From: Nematopogon swammerdamellus
Taxonomy: Eukaryota > Arthropoda > Insecta > Lepidoptera > Adelidae
Assembly (NCBI GenBank): GCA_946902875.1
Contig: OX336349.1
Coordinates: forward strand, 8,765,891-8,829,890
Direction of reading: 5' to 3'
DNA length: 64,000 nucleotides
This document shows positions 11,238 through 21,851 of the stretch, piece after piece. The notes under the pieces are model-generated. The model was given only the letters and a program-made list of their open reading frames with translations. It made no database searches and had not been told where the DNA came from. The position numbers were made by a program, and so were the translations under genes. The first letter of the stretch is position 1, and each line of letters opens with the position of its first letter.

Positions 11238-11626
11238 GTCAGCCTCGATAGCTCAGTGGTGCAGACAGTCAACTGTCGCTATTGAATGTTAAGCAACGCT
11301 GGGTGCGGTCAGTACTTGGATGGGTGACCGCTGACCGTTGGAGGCTGACCGAGGTTCGGATTCCTCGTAAAACTGTAGGTCCCTTCCCTCCTAATCTTAC
11401 TTGGTGGTAGGGTTTAACCCGCCCGGGTTGGTACCACCGCACTGAATGAAACATCGGTCTAAACGGCTATGTAAATAGTTTGTGTTTTCCGACCAGTTCA
11501 GTGTAGCCGGCACGATCAAAGGGGAAGCACTGACATGGCACCTAGTTCACCCGGTGTTATGGGCTGACATCACGGACGTTGTAGGTGATGTAGCCAACCG
11601 TGTCAGTTACCATAAAAAAAAAAAAA
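11238..11626 (+). mobile_element. SINE-A, full length
   Basis: The best-preserved plus-strand copy, about 390 bp. Order: stem strand GTCAGCCTC, a tRNA-A-box-like TAGCTCAGTGG, TTAAGCAACGCTGGGTGCGG and CAGTACTTGGATGGGTGACC (5S rRNA internal promoter blocks), stem strand GAGGCTGAC, the B-box-like GGTTCGGATTCC, a 240-bp body and A13. It carries no coding capacity and would depend on a LINE for mobilisation. Confidence 0.92.
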
Positions 11627-11995
11627 GTAACAATATATTGACAAAAGGCGAAAGAAATTAATCGGTCCGCCTTAATTTTGTCCTATGTCCGTTCTAGTAG
11701 AGCTGACTACTTTCGATGTTCTGTGATATGAACTGTCAACAGGCACAGTGAACGGTTCTCGTTGTGTATGCTATGCAGTCCGTGCAGACAGGTGGAGGAC
11801 AGTGCGATGAATAATACAAGACTCGTACAATCACCTATACAAGTGTAAACACGTCCCTAGAACCTTGTCAACCGATTCCCTCGCAATGTGTGAAGACTGC
11901 GAATTTGTTGCTAATTGTAGATGCGACTGCACTTACATATGACTTCAGTATCAAATTAACACAACCAATTAAATTAAATAGGTGCTAATAATACA

Positions 11996-12345
11996 TCTGT
12001 AAGGGATGGTCATGGAGTAAGTTACTTTGTTTTATGAAATACTGCGTTTGTAGACTCTATGTATGATATTAAAATTAAATTGGCATTTTTTTAATCTTTT
12101 CTGTACGTATGTATGTTCCTCCATAACCCTTAAACCAATCATCCGAATTCGATGAAATCGGATATCCTGTCTATAACTGAAGGGATGGCCGGATATCTGG
12201 CCATGTTTAAGTTTGAATTAGGCTTGGATAAACACGTCGACGTATTTTTATAACATTTCGTTTCCGAAAGAAGCTTTTCCGAAGCTGGAAAAATATTACG
12301 AAGCCAATCACAGCGTTCTGTTACTTCTGGGCATCCTCTGAACAT
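11996..12345 (+). mobile_element. Helitron-like non-autonomous element, 3' truncated
   Basis: Starts TCTGTAAGGGATGGTCATGG, then GTACGTATGTATGTTCC and CATCCGAATTCGATGAAA, as in the copies at 18298 and 42757. The 3' hairpin and CTAG end are missing. The GTAT microsatellite is an integral part of the family. Confidence 0.65.
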
Positions 12346-12614
12346 AGTAAATATCTCGTTAGTTAATTTATATACTTAGATACTAATATAGTTACGGCTG
12401 TGGTTACGATAAACATAAGGGAAAAATAATATTTTGTTTTAATGTTGCCTAATTACATCGTATTTTAGGGTTCCGCAACCAACGATGCCTGGCAAGGATC
12501 CTTATAAAATTTGTCAGATGACTGTCCATCCGTCTCTCTGTCCGGCCGTAGCGTCAGTCCGTCTATCTTTCCGACCGAGGTGATAACTTTACCTAAGTTG
12601 AATAATGACGGTGG

Positions 12615-12950
12615 TACCGTGTGGGGCCGGTACTTAAAAAGAATAGCATCTCTCCCTGTGCATGTCGTAAAAGACGACTAAGCGATAGGATGTCGTGCTA
12701 AAGGGCGACAGGATGCCTACCTCTCACCTTGGAACGGTCCTTCCACCGAGTCATGCAGCGGGTGGGTCTTCAGCCTTACTTACTTGCTGCTAGATAATTA
12801 TCTTGTCCAAATACTTTGCTAAACGTGGCGGTCGGTTTTGTGCTGTAATTTAAAAAGAGTCACAGCAGCACAGCTCCGATTACTCTGCTTACCCCGATTG
12901 TCGGGATACAGCATGTGGTATGCATGTATACTATTACGATAACATGTAAT
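12615..12950 (+). mobile_element. Family Z repeat
   Basis: Begins TACCGTGTGGGGCCGGTAC, then GTCGTAAAAGACGACTAAGC, and ends with ACCCCGATTGTCGGGATACAG and a CATGTGGTATGCATGTAT tail. A close copy lies at 22793-23115, and tail-only copies on the opposite strand at 23815 and 39365. It has no long open frame. Mechanism unassigned; probably a SINE-like retroposon. Confidence 0.7.
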
Positions 12951-12967
12951 GAATGAATCGCAATATA

Positions 12968-13090
12968 CAGGGTGTTTCAGGGTAGGGTTTTTTAACTTCA
13001 GGGTTCGAAAGGGGTCGATATTTGAAGACGAAAAGCTCTGAAACGTTTTCCCAGATTCGGTCATTTTATTTTTGCTGAAAATCGTTTAAT
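12968..13090. mobile_element. Possible inverted-repeat element fragment
   Basis: ACAGGGTGTTTCAGGGTAGG resembles the CAGGGTGTcCC-type termini of the elements at 37.6 and 46.5 kb, but no partner terminus was found. Confidence 0.35.
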
Positions 13091-13884
13091 CGTGAAGGTG
13101 GACGGTTAACGTTTACCTTTATTAAATTACATGCTTCACTAGTAGAATTGAACTGCATGTAGGTAAATTCCAAACACTTAAATTTGAATGACATCAAAAG
13201 AATAAGGGGACTGTACTAGGTCATTGCACTCCCTAGACCTAGCTAGACAGTAACTGTTGCCAAATCTCCCGAGACTCACTGTCCATCGAGTTTTTATACC
13301 AATGTTCAATCAATGTATGTATGAAAAAAAAAATACGGAATTTCGATTGGAGAGATAGGGATTTTCATCTTCTAATAATGAGTACTTTCTATTCCTGAAG
13401 TTTCTCAAGCCTATCATGAAACCTCCTGTATTTATACTTGGAATATATGTACTCGTATTTTGTATTTTTTATTATTAACACGAGCAATAATAAACCGTGT
13501 AATTCAATCTTGGAATAAGTTTCTCTACGCATCGGTGAGTATCGAATAAAAATGTAAATTCGAAAAGGGACAGAGCAAAGGAAAACGCAGTACACACCTA
13601 TTTTCTTGACAAAAGTCAAATTGCCAGATCACACTTACGTCAGTACAAGTGCGTCGTAAGATGTGACAAACCGACGTATACCACGAAATTAAAGTCACGA
13701 AGAACACTTTCAGACAGGAGATATGTGTTTCTTTGTGAACAACAAACACTCGAATGTTTTCGGGAAACGGATGTTATGTTTTCCCAGTATACATTCCATT
13801 ACGCTAAATGTTTGAAATCAGAGACTATAATAGTAATAGTTTTCATGAGACTAAAACGAAAGAAAAATACTTTCCATAGTGCGA

Positions 13885-14215
13885 AAGTGCTTTATTTTTT
13901 ATGTTTCCGTACCCCGTACGGAACCCTATTACTAAGCCTACAACGTCTGTCTGTCTGTCTGTCGGTCCGTCCGTCCGTCCGTCCGATGGATGTAAGTATC
14001 TTTGGAACCGTAATAGCTAGCCGGTTGAGATGTTAACAGAATAAGTGTTATTTTGGCGGATATAACAACAAATAATAAAAAATCATAAAGTGAAAAATTA
14101 AGAGGGACGTTTCCTGTGGGGATACAGGAAACGTGTTTTTAATGTTTTTTTTGTGGTACGGAAATCTCGGTGCGCCGCGCCAGTCCGACTCGCACTTGGT
14201 CTGTTTTTTTGTTAT
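13885..14215 (-). mobile_element. Repeat family R copy
   Basis: On the minus strand it begins CCAAGTGCGAGTCGGACTG, includes ATATCCGCCaaaataac-like text, a (GACGGAC)n run and ends TACGGAAC next to an A/T-rich border. Other copies are at 28.2, 50.9, 51.8 and 52.1 kb. The CTGT/CCGT microsatellite at 13946-13985 is internal to the element. Confidence 0.7.
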
Positions 14216-14876
14216 TTAATTTATATAGATTTAAGTTCGACGAAACGATTAATGCTTTAATAGTGAACTTAGTAAAGATAGTGAAAAAAATCACGAATAA
14301 AATTACAGAATGTTGTCAACTTAGATTTTATATAGGTCTCCGCGCAGCGCGCGGAGACCTATCAATAATCTAAGTTTGTCAATAATTGAATTAACCGAAA
14401 TTGTAAATCATGGTGACAATAAACCAAATTCTAAAATTTATTTTGTTTTATTTCAGAACCTTTACCATACGCAAGCCACCCATCATAAATTCTATGTAAT
14501 ACATACCTACCTCAATATCTCTCAATTTATATATCTTTATACAACTGTTAACACAAAAGCATAACCGAGGCAGGTATGAGAAAAGCAATGAGTTTGTAAG
14601 CTGACTGAAGTAGGATTTCAAGTTGGAACGATCATTTCGTAAGTAAAATTATACGTAAACAACTGTAGCGTAGATACATATTGTTCATTTATTTAGATTT
14701 ATGGAGTTTCTGGATAGGTTTTAAGAAAAAAAAAACTGCTGTACATATACTTACAGGATGTTTTGAGATTTATAGGAACAACTGTAATGGAACTCGTGGG
14801 TGAGGGCGACAGACGAGGTTTTGTTCACCCAATAGACGAACAGTTCAAGAAGTATAACGTATAACGTTTATTGACT

Positions 14877-16610
14877 ACTAGCTGATGCCCGCGACTTCTT
14901 GCGCGTGATAACTGAACATGAAAAATCCGGCAAAGAACTTGGCACACTCCTAAATCTGTAGACTCGACTAACCAGCGTGTGTAAGTAAATAGGGTAAATA
15001 ATTTCGCACATTATCGAAAAGTTTTCCCGTAATTTAAAGTGGATAGGCACTCTTAACTCTGCATTACTGTACCCAATCTACTTCATAGGTTATCTATACA
15101 ACCTTGAGATCGAAGTAGAGTTGTTTGAGTTGTGGAGGCATATCGAGCTTAGATCCGGCAAAGAACTTGGTGCACTCCTAAATCTGTAGACTCGACTAAC
15201 CAGCGTGTGTAAGTAAATAGGGTAAATAATTTCGCACATTATCGAAAAGTTTTCCCGTAATTTAAAGTGGATAGGCACTCTTAACTCTGCATTACTGTAC
15301 CCAATCTACTTCATAGGTTATCTATACAACCTTGAGATCGAAGTAGAGTTGTTTGAGTTGTGGAGGCATATCGAGCTTAGATCCGGCAAAGAACTTGGTG
15401 CACTCCTAAATCTGTAGACTCGACTAACCAGCGTGTGTAAGTAAATAGGGTAAATAATTTCGCACATTATCGAAAAGTTTTCCCGTAATTTAAAGTGGAT
15501 AGGCACTCTTAACTCTGCATTACTGTACCCAATCTACTTCATAGGTTATCTATACAACCTTGAGATCGAAGTAGAGTTGTTTTAGTTGTGGAGGCATATC
15601 GAGCTTAGATCCGGCAAAGAACTTGGTGCACTCCTAAATCTGTAGACTCGACTAACCAGCGTGTGTAAGTAAATAGGGTAAATAATTTCGCACATTATCG
15701 AAAAGTTTTCCCGTAATTTAAAGTGGATAGGCACTCTTAACTCTGCATTACTGTACCCAATCTACTTCATAGGTTATCTATACAACCTTGAGATCGAAGT
15801 AGAGTTGTTTGAGTTGTGGAGGCATATCGAGCTTAGATCCGGCAAAGAACTTGGTGCACTCCTAAATCTGTAGACTCGACTAACCAGCGTGTGTAAGTAA
15901 ATAGGGTAAATAATTTCGCACATTATCGAAAAGTTTTCCCGTAATTTAAAGTGGATAGGCACTCTTAACTCTGCATTACTGTACCCAATCTACTTCATAG
16001 GTTATCTATACAACCTTGAGATCGAAGTAGAGTTGTTTGAGTTGTGGAGGCATATCGAGCTTAGATCCGGCAAAGAACTTGGTGCACTCCTAAATCTGTA
16101 GACTCGACTAACCAGCGTGTGTAAGTAAATAGGGTAAATAATTTCGCACATTATCGAAAAGTTTTCCCGTAATTTAAAGTGGATAGGCACTCTTAACTCT
16201 GCATTACTGTACCCAATCTACTTCATAGGTTATCTATACAACCTTGAGATCGAAGTAGAGTTGTTTGAGTTGTGGAGGCATATCGAGCTTAGATCCGGCA
16301 AAGAACTTGGTGCACTCCTAAATCTGTAGACTCGACTAACCAGCGTGTGTAAGTAAATAGAGTAAATAATTTCGCACATTATCGAAAAGTTTTCCCGTAA
16401 TTTAAAGTGGATAGGCACTCCTAGCTCTGCATTACTGTACCCAATCTACTTCATAGGTTATCTACACCACCTTGAGGTCGAAGTAATTGAAATAGTTGTT
16501 TGGAGTTGTGTAGGCATATCGAGCTTAGAACCGGCAAAGAACTTGGCGCACTGCTAAATCTGTAGACTCGGCTAACCAGCGTGTGTAAGTAAACAGGGTA
16601 AATAATTTCG
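14877..16610 (-). repeat. 228-bp tandem satellite array attached to a Helitron-type end
   Basis: The marker CCGGCAAAGAACTT occurs at 14927, 15155, 15383, 15611, 15839, 16067, 16295 and 16532: seven spacings, six of exactly 228 bp and the last of 237. The first and last units are diverged and the inner ones almost identical, as expected from unequal exchange. At the left border the sequence A/CTAGCTGATGCCCGCGACT is the reverse complement of a Helitron-like 3' end. The repeated 62-codon minus-strand frame is a consequence of the 228-bp (3x76) period and is not evidence of a gene. Confidence 0.93.
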
Positions 16611-17030
16611 AACCGTTCAGGCGAACTTTGTTTATTCTGGCCTATACGGTGCGTTATTCAATGTTTGCCCGTTACCCTAGGCAGTGCTTCGGAGCCGGAT
16701 TTGCGGCATAGCAACGGGGGATGTGGCCGCGGAGCCTTAGCTAAATCGGGACTTTCGCGCGAAACATAAGCCCCATTCAGGTTGGCTCGCTGATGAATTT
16801 CTGACAGGGTTGAAGCGAGAGGGAAAATATTGTGTGTTTTCTAACAGACACTAGACAGGAAGACACTCGTGTAACTTCATGTAACTTCATGCACATTTCA
16901 TGTAACTACATGTAACTTCGACTCGCAGTAGCTAAAATTATTTAAGAGAAATCTCTACTTCTTATAAAAGGGTACCGAACGAAGGGTACTTGAATTGTAA
17001 AAAAATTTCATATAGGTAGCCAATTATTTT
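16611..17030. other. Unassigned GC-richer intron segment
   Basis: About 16640-16800 is GC-richer (GGAGCCGGATTTGCGGC, GGATGTGGCCGCGGAGCC) but shows no convincing frame. At 16868-16920 there is a short array of CATGTAACTTCATG-like 10-mers. Confidence 0.4.
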
Positions 17031-17033
17031 CTA

Positions 17034-17255
17034 CTAGCTTTGCCCGCGCTTTCGCTTTGCGTGACTTTTTCTTCACAGCTTAGGTTGCCGATGACGTAAC
17101 GTTATGCTTTATAGCCTAAAACTATATTGAGAAGTAACCGAATGTAACAGTAAAAAACCTATATAAATCGATGCAATGGCTCTCGAGTTACACGGCTACC
17201 CGCGCCGGTCGCCTGTCACCCGTAGATAGTTCGCTTTATTTATTAGGATTTCTTT
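17034..17255 (-). mobile_element. Helitron-type terminus, minus orientation
   Basis: Starts CTAGCTTTGCCCGCGCTTTC and ends near CGCTTTATTTATTAGG. The inner part (TATATAAATCGATGCAATGG, CTCGAGTTACACGG) is related to the repeat W copies at 41.8, 52.9 and 61.4 kb. Confidence 0.5.
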
Positions 17256-17884
17256 AGGATTTTATATTGTTATTTGTATATGAGGGCCCCATCCGAGGCT
17301 GGGTAGGCAGCCGCCTACCTACCTCGCCTAGGCAGAAGTTCGCCATTGGTAAAATCTAGACCACTCGAAACATCTGCACGAATTCAGAGTTCTTAAGGTT
17401 GTGCAAAGAAGAAGAAATACAAATAAAAATAATATGAAGCTATGAAGCCGCATAACCGAATATCCGATGTTACCTTAACCGCCTAACACGTGTAAACAAA
17501 ATTATGTATGAGAGTGGAAGAGACGGCAGAGGTATCAGGATCATGTTACGTGGTGATGTCTCTTCGGATGTCATTGTCTCTGCTGGGGATGGGAAAGAAG
17601 CGTGACGTTTAAGTATGCCATTATATGTACTCCTTTAATTCTGAATGGACAAGTATGTATGTATATATTTAGGTATTATGTATTATATAAACTGTAATTC
17701 ATATGTATTTAATTTATAGTTTTATGTATTTAATTTAATTTATAATTTGCGATTTCTAGGTTTAATTAACTAGTATGTACTTATATGTAGTTTTTATCAT
17801 AGTCATTTTCCATATATTATATTTTACATTCCCACACTCAAGTCTTTTGCTACTACCTACTTATATCTTACAACATACGACTCT
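17256..17884. other. Intron sequence, no feature recognised
   Basis: AT-rich; 17510-17590 has a diverged copy of the dispersed segment seen near 300 and 21790 (CTCTTCGGATGTCATTGTCT). No gene seen. Confidence 0.4.
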
Positions 17885-18015
17885 CAAACATCCAAAGGTT
17901 GACTGGAAGAAATCCCTGTAAGGGATAAGTCCGCCTTTGCCCCTCATGTAAATTACTTATCGTTTGTTACTGTTAAATGTTTGGGAGCAATAAAGTATTT
18001 CTATCTATCTAACTG
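17885..18015 (+). mobile_element. LINE 3' tail inserted beside a splice donor
   Basis: AAAGGTTGACTGGAAGAAAT, GGGATAAGTCCGCCTTTGCC and AATAAAGTATTTC then (TATC)n are the 3' UTR of a LINE family (a related tail at 61.7-61.98 kb, minus). The end abuts the synaptotagmin exon: the minus-strand donor GTACGC begins at 18021, so the insertion lies within about 10 bp of it. Confidence 0.7.
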
Positions 18016-18021
18016 GCGTAC

Positions 18022-18129
18022 CTTAAGGCCTCGCGCTTCGATGACCGTAACGGTGAGCCGATGCAGGTTCTCGTTGTAGAGCAGGGACACGAGGATCTCG
18101 CCGATAATCGAAGTCGGCTCTTGCAGCTC
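18022..18129 (-). CDS. Synaptotagmin-family gene, exon opening C2B
   Basis: 36 codons between a gttgactcag acceptor and the donor AAG/gtacgc, phase 0 at both ends. It encodes the inter-C2 linker and the first two strands of C2B: SIIGEILVSLLYNENLHRL, then TVTVIEARGLK. A G-E-(I/L)-L-x-S-L-x-Y start followed by L-T-V-x-V-x-(E/K)-A-R-x-L is diagnostic of synaptotagmin C2B. It joins in frame to the exons at 21695-21528 and 8556-8340. Confidence 0.88.
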
Positions 18130-18297
18130 CTGAGTCAACAATCGTCACCAATCACCATCATTAGTGTGATCATGATTATGTTCTTCAGCATCATAATCAT
18201 CACTAGCATCATCATCGTCATCGTCGTCAACATCAACATCATCAACATCATCATGCGAATAGAATATAAATTATTTATCATCAATACTAATAATAAA

Positions 18298-18800
18298 TCT
18301 GTAAGGGGTGGTCATGGAGTAAGTTACTTTGTTTTAGGAAATATTGAGTTTGTAGCCTCTATGTATGATACTAAAGCTAAATTGACGATTTTTAGAAATC
18401 TTTTCTGTATGTATGTATGTATGTATGTTCCGCCATAACTCTTAAACCGATCATCCGAATTCGATGAAACTTTGTACAAGCACATTTAACTATATGGGAC
18501 GCAGGATAGGCTACATAAAATTCAGTTCCGGTTACGCTAAGATGTGGCTCCCATACAAACCGATATGTTCAATCCGCGCGCCTTAGTACTATACATAGGT
18601 ATTTACCGAGCGAGCGGCGGCAGTTGGCGGCGTGGCGGCACGGTGCGACGGCGCGGGGGAGGCGCGGCCTATAAACTCAACAGAGAACCGAACAGCCGCA
18701 CTATATTCCTCTTTCACGCAAAAACTACTGAACAGATTTTGATGAGCCTTTTGATGAGTACTATAGCTTATACATCGAAAAGGCTATAATTTATAAAGAC
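18298..18800 (+). mobile_element. Helitron-like 5' portion
   Basis: Begins TCTGTAAGGGGTGGTCATGG, carries (GTAT)5 and the CATCCGAATTCGATGAAACT and GTTACGCTAAGATGTGGCTC blocks shared with 11996 and 42757. It runs into the inverted terminus at 18801. Together with that array it may form one 2.3-kb Helitron ending at 20580. Confidence 0.65.
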
Positions 18801-20581
18801 ACTAGCTTTTGCCCGCGGCTTCGCTCGCGTGAAATTCGTATTTCAAACGAAGAAATTAAGTAACTAAAGGCGAGCTGGGTTCAGGTAAACTATAAACCGT
18901 CTCAAAGAAAGTGAGTAACTTTTTGAGGCCGAAGGCGGAGTTGCGTTCAGGAAGACGATAAACCTTCTCGAAGACAGTAAGTAACTATGGGCGAGGCCGA
19001 AGGCCGAGCTGCGTTCAGGAAGAGGATAACCTTTTCGAAGAAAGTAAGTAACTATGGGCGAGGCCGAAGGCCGAGCTTCGTTCAGGATGAGGGTAAACTT
19101 TTCGAAGAAAGTAAGTAACAGAGGGCGAGGCCGAAGGCCGAGCTGCGTTCAGGCAAACTGAGTCTTCTCGAAGACAGTAAGTAACTATGGGCGAGGCCGA
19201 AGGCCGAGCTGCGTTCAGGAATAGGATAAACCATCTTTAAGAAGTAAGTAACAAAGGGCGAGGCCGAAGGCCGAGCTGCGTTCAGGAAGAGGATAACCTT
19301 TTCGAAGAATGTAAGTAACAGAGGGCGAGTCCGAAGGCCGAGCTGCGTACAGGAAGACCATAAATCTTCTCGAAGAAAGTAACTTCTTTGTTACTTACTT
19401 TCTTCGAAAAGGTTTATCCTCTTCCTGAACACATCTCGGCCTTCGGCCTTGCCCATAGTTACTTACTGTCTTCGAGAATTTATCGTCTTCTTCGCTCGGC
19501 CTTCGGCCTCGCCCTCTTTCTACTTACTTACTTTCTTCGAAAAGGTCATCCTCTTAAGTTTAGGTCATAACTTAAGGTCATCCTCTAAAGTTACTTACTT
19601 TCTTCGAAAAGGTCATCCTCTTCCTGAACGCAGCTCGGCCTTCGGCCTCGCACATAGTTACTTACTGTCTTCGAGAAAGTTTATCGTTTTCCTGAACGCA
19701 GCTCGGCCTTCGGCCTCGCCCTCTGTTACTTACTTTCTTCGAAAAGGTTATCCTCTTTCTGAACGCAGCTCGGCCTTCGGCCTCGCCCATAGTTACTTAC
19801 TGTCTTCGAGAAGGTTTATCGTTTTCCTGAACGCAGCTCGGCCATCAGCCTCGCCCTCTGTTACTTACTTTCTTCGAAAAGTTTACCCTCATCCTGAACG
19901 CAGCTCGGCCTTCGGCCTCGCCCATAGTTACATACTTTCTTCGAAAAGGTTATCCTCTTCCTGAACGCAGCTCGGCCTTCGGCCTCGCCCTTTGTTACTT
20001 ACTTTCTTAAAGATGGTTTATCCTCTTCCTGAACGCAGCTCGGCCTTCGGCCTCGCCCATAGTTACTTACTATCTTCGAAAAGGTTTATCGTCTTCCTGA
20101 ACGCAGCTTGGCCTTCGGCCTCGCCCTCTGTTACTTACTTTCTTAGAAAAGGTTATCCTCTTCCTGAACGAAGCTCGGCCTTCGGCCTCGCCCATAGTTA
20201 CTTACTGTCTTCGAGAAGGTTCAGTTTTCCTGAACGCAGCTCGGCCTTCGGCCTCGCCCTCTGTTACTTACTTTCTTCGAAAAGTTTACCCTCATCCTGA
20301 ACGAAGCTCGGCCTTCGGCCCCGCTCATAGTTACTTACTTTCTTCGAAAAGGTTATCCTCTTCCTGAACGCAGCTCGGCCTTCGGCCTCGCCCATAGTTA
20401 CTTACTGTTTTCGAGAAGGTTTATCGTCTTCCTGAACGCAACTCCGCCTTCGGCCTCAAAAAGTTACTCACTTTCTTCGAGACGGTTTATCGTTTACCTG
20501 AACCCAGCTCGCCCTTAGTTACTTACTTTCTTCCTTTGAAATACGAATTTCCCGCGAGCGAAGCCGCGGGCAAAAGCTAGT
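18801..20581. mobile_element. 1.8-kb element with 52-bp inverted ends and head-to-head tandem arrays
   Basis: Left end ACTAGCTTTTGCCCGCGGCT (18801) and right end, its reverse complement (to 20581), match over about 50 bp. Inside, about 8 units of roughly 67 bp face one way (18870-19385) and about 15 face the other (19400-20525), with the centre near 19390. Each unit carries GAGGCCGAAGGCCGAGCTGC and AGTAAGTAAC. Both ends resemble Helitron 3' termini with the A/T insertion context. Long frames across the right arm are products of the repeat, not genes. Confidence 0.9.
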
Positions 20582-20665
20582 TGCATAATAATTTCGTGTA
20601 ATTTCCCAAGTAAATTAAACGAAATTACATTGACGGCTGGCAATGCCACATTTTGTATGGAAGGT

Positions 20666-20974
20666 GGTGCCTTTTTTTTTCGCGCGGCCATCAACCAAAC
20701 TTGGTTACTTTAGTTCAGAATAATGTTACAAACAATACTTGTTATAACATGTGTATGCCTAAACTCAGTCCGAACGAAGTTATAAAAACGAAACCTGATG
20801 AAAATGCATAGAAACATGATATTATTCGAACTTCTGACCCTTATAACTTCGTTTGGACTGAGTTTAGGCATATACATGCCCTATCAAGTTTTGTTTGTAA
20901 CATTATTCTGAACTAAAATAACAAAGTTTGATTGATAGCCGGGCGAAAAAAAAACTATGATAACAAAAGGCACC
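20666..20974. mobile_element. Long-hairpin inverted-repeat element, 309 bp
   Basis: Arms pair over most of the length: GGTGCC then T9 at the left and A9 then GGCACC at the right; inner blocks CAGAATAATGTTACAAAC, TGCCTAAACTCAGTCCGAAC and their complements. The target duplication is not evident. Confidence 0.8.
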
Positions 20975-21124
20975 AATTTTAAACAATGCCCTAAAGTCGT
21001 TCAGCGAGCTATGGAAAGATCAATGCTCAGCATTTCTTTGATCGATAAAATCCGTAATGACGAAATACGACAAGGAACTAAGATAGTCTATTAAAATTAA
21101 GAAAATCGAAGAAAATTAGCAAGC

Positions 21125-21365
21125 TGAAGTGGCAATGGCCTGACATCTGTAGCAGACCCGGCAACTTCTGGGGTAGACGGGTGCTCGACTGGAGTCCACG
21201 TATATGCAAACGTAGCGTGGGTGGGACGCTCCCCGGTTAGGTGGATAGATGACCTTAAAAAGGTATCCGGGAGTGGAAGGATGGCAAGAGCGGAAAACCG
21301 CGTGTGATAGCGTGCCTTGGGAGAGGGCTATGTCCAGCAATGAACCGATGCAGGCTGATGATCAA
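21125..21365 (+). mobile_element. LINE C-terminal coding fragment (RTE-like)
   Basis: A plus-strand frame with VRWIDDLKKVSGSGRMARAE is the typical R-W-x-D-D-L end of RTE-like LINEs. It is followed by GAGGGCTATGTCCAGCAATG and GCAGGCTGATGATCA, the usual 3' terminus. Frame is short and decayed. Confidence 0.65.
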
Positions 21366-21475
21366 GCACGATCGAAGGGAAGCACTGACATGGCACCTAG
21401 TTTACCCGTTTTTATGGGCTGACATCACGGATGTTGTAGGTGATGTAGCCAACCGTGTCAGTTTTTATAAAATAA
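21366..21475 (+). mobile_element. SINE-A 3' end fragment
   Basis: GCACGATCGAAGGGAAGCAC, GGGCTGACATCACGGATGTT and GCCAACCGTGTCAG then an A-rich end. It is a 5'-truncated copy fused to the LINE tail on its left. Confidence 0.75.
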
Positions 21476-21527
21476 AAAAAATTAACAAATTAAGATAGAT
21501 CAATAATTATAATTAGCGTGTAAGCAC

Positions 21528-21695
21528 CTTCTCAATATCCAGCTTGAAAAGTTGCGGCTCCTCATCAGGTGAGCTGGCCTCCAGCTCACTCAGTGGCAGC
21601 AGCACGTGACCGATGAGCTGCTTGTCCCGCCCCTTCCTCCCGGCGTCCAGCACCGATAGCTTGAGTACCAACAAGTCCAGATTCCTCGCAGGCAC
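21528..21695 (-). CDS. Synaptotagmin-family gene, end of C2A
   Basis: 56 codons between a textbook acceptor (cttctgtcatcccccag) and the donor AAG/gtgctt, phase 0 at both ends. It encodes the last strands of C2A: VPARNLDLLVLKLSVLDAGR, then DKQLIGHVLLPLSELE and LFKLDIEK. The VPxxxL...L.VLD...R.D..IG.V.LPL pattern is the standard C2A end. Of the usual loop-3 aspartates, the VLD and RD positions are kept and the middle one is G (LDAG). Confidence 0.9.
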
Positions 21696-21851
21696 CTGGG
21701 GGATGACAGAAGCTATATTAGTCTTGAATAACACGAGAGCGGCAAGCATGTATGAAGAATATTATGAGAGAGGAGGAGATCAGGATCGTGGCACGTGGAG
21801 ATCCGTTGTCTCTGCCTACCTCATTGGAAGTTGGCGAGAACTTATGTATGT

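Noticed and set aside
15090..16418. Series of identical 62-codon minus-strand frames (MPIHFKLRENFS...), looking like a tandem gene family
   Set aside because: They repeat every 228 bp because the satellite period is divisible by three. One unit (near 15576) is broken by a single substitution with no sign of selection, and the product has no known domain.
18160..18245. Ile-rich frame across a CATCAT-rich stretch
   Set aside because: Degenerate ATC microsatellite.
19388..20300. Long plus-strand frames with repeated SERSSAFGLAHSYLLS
   Set aside because: Translation of the roughly 67-bp tandem array; frames shift between units and no family is matched.
14877..20581. CRISPR array
   Set aside because: Units are contiguous tandem repeats of 228 or about 67 bp with no unique spacers; the genome is clearly eukaryotic.
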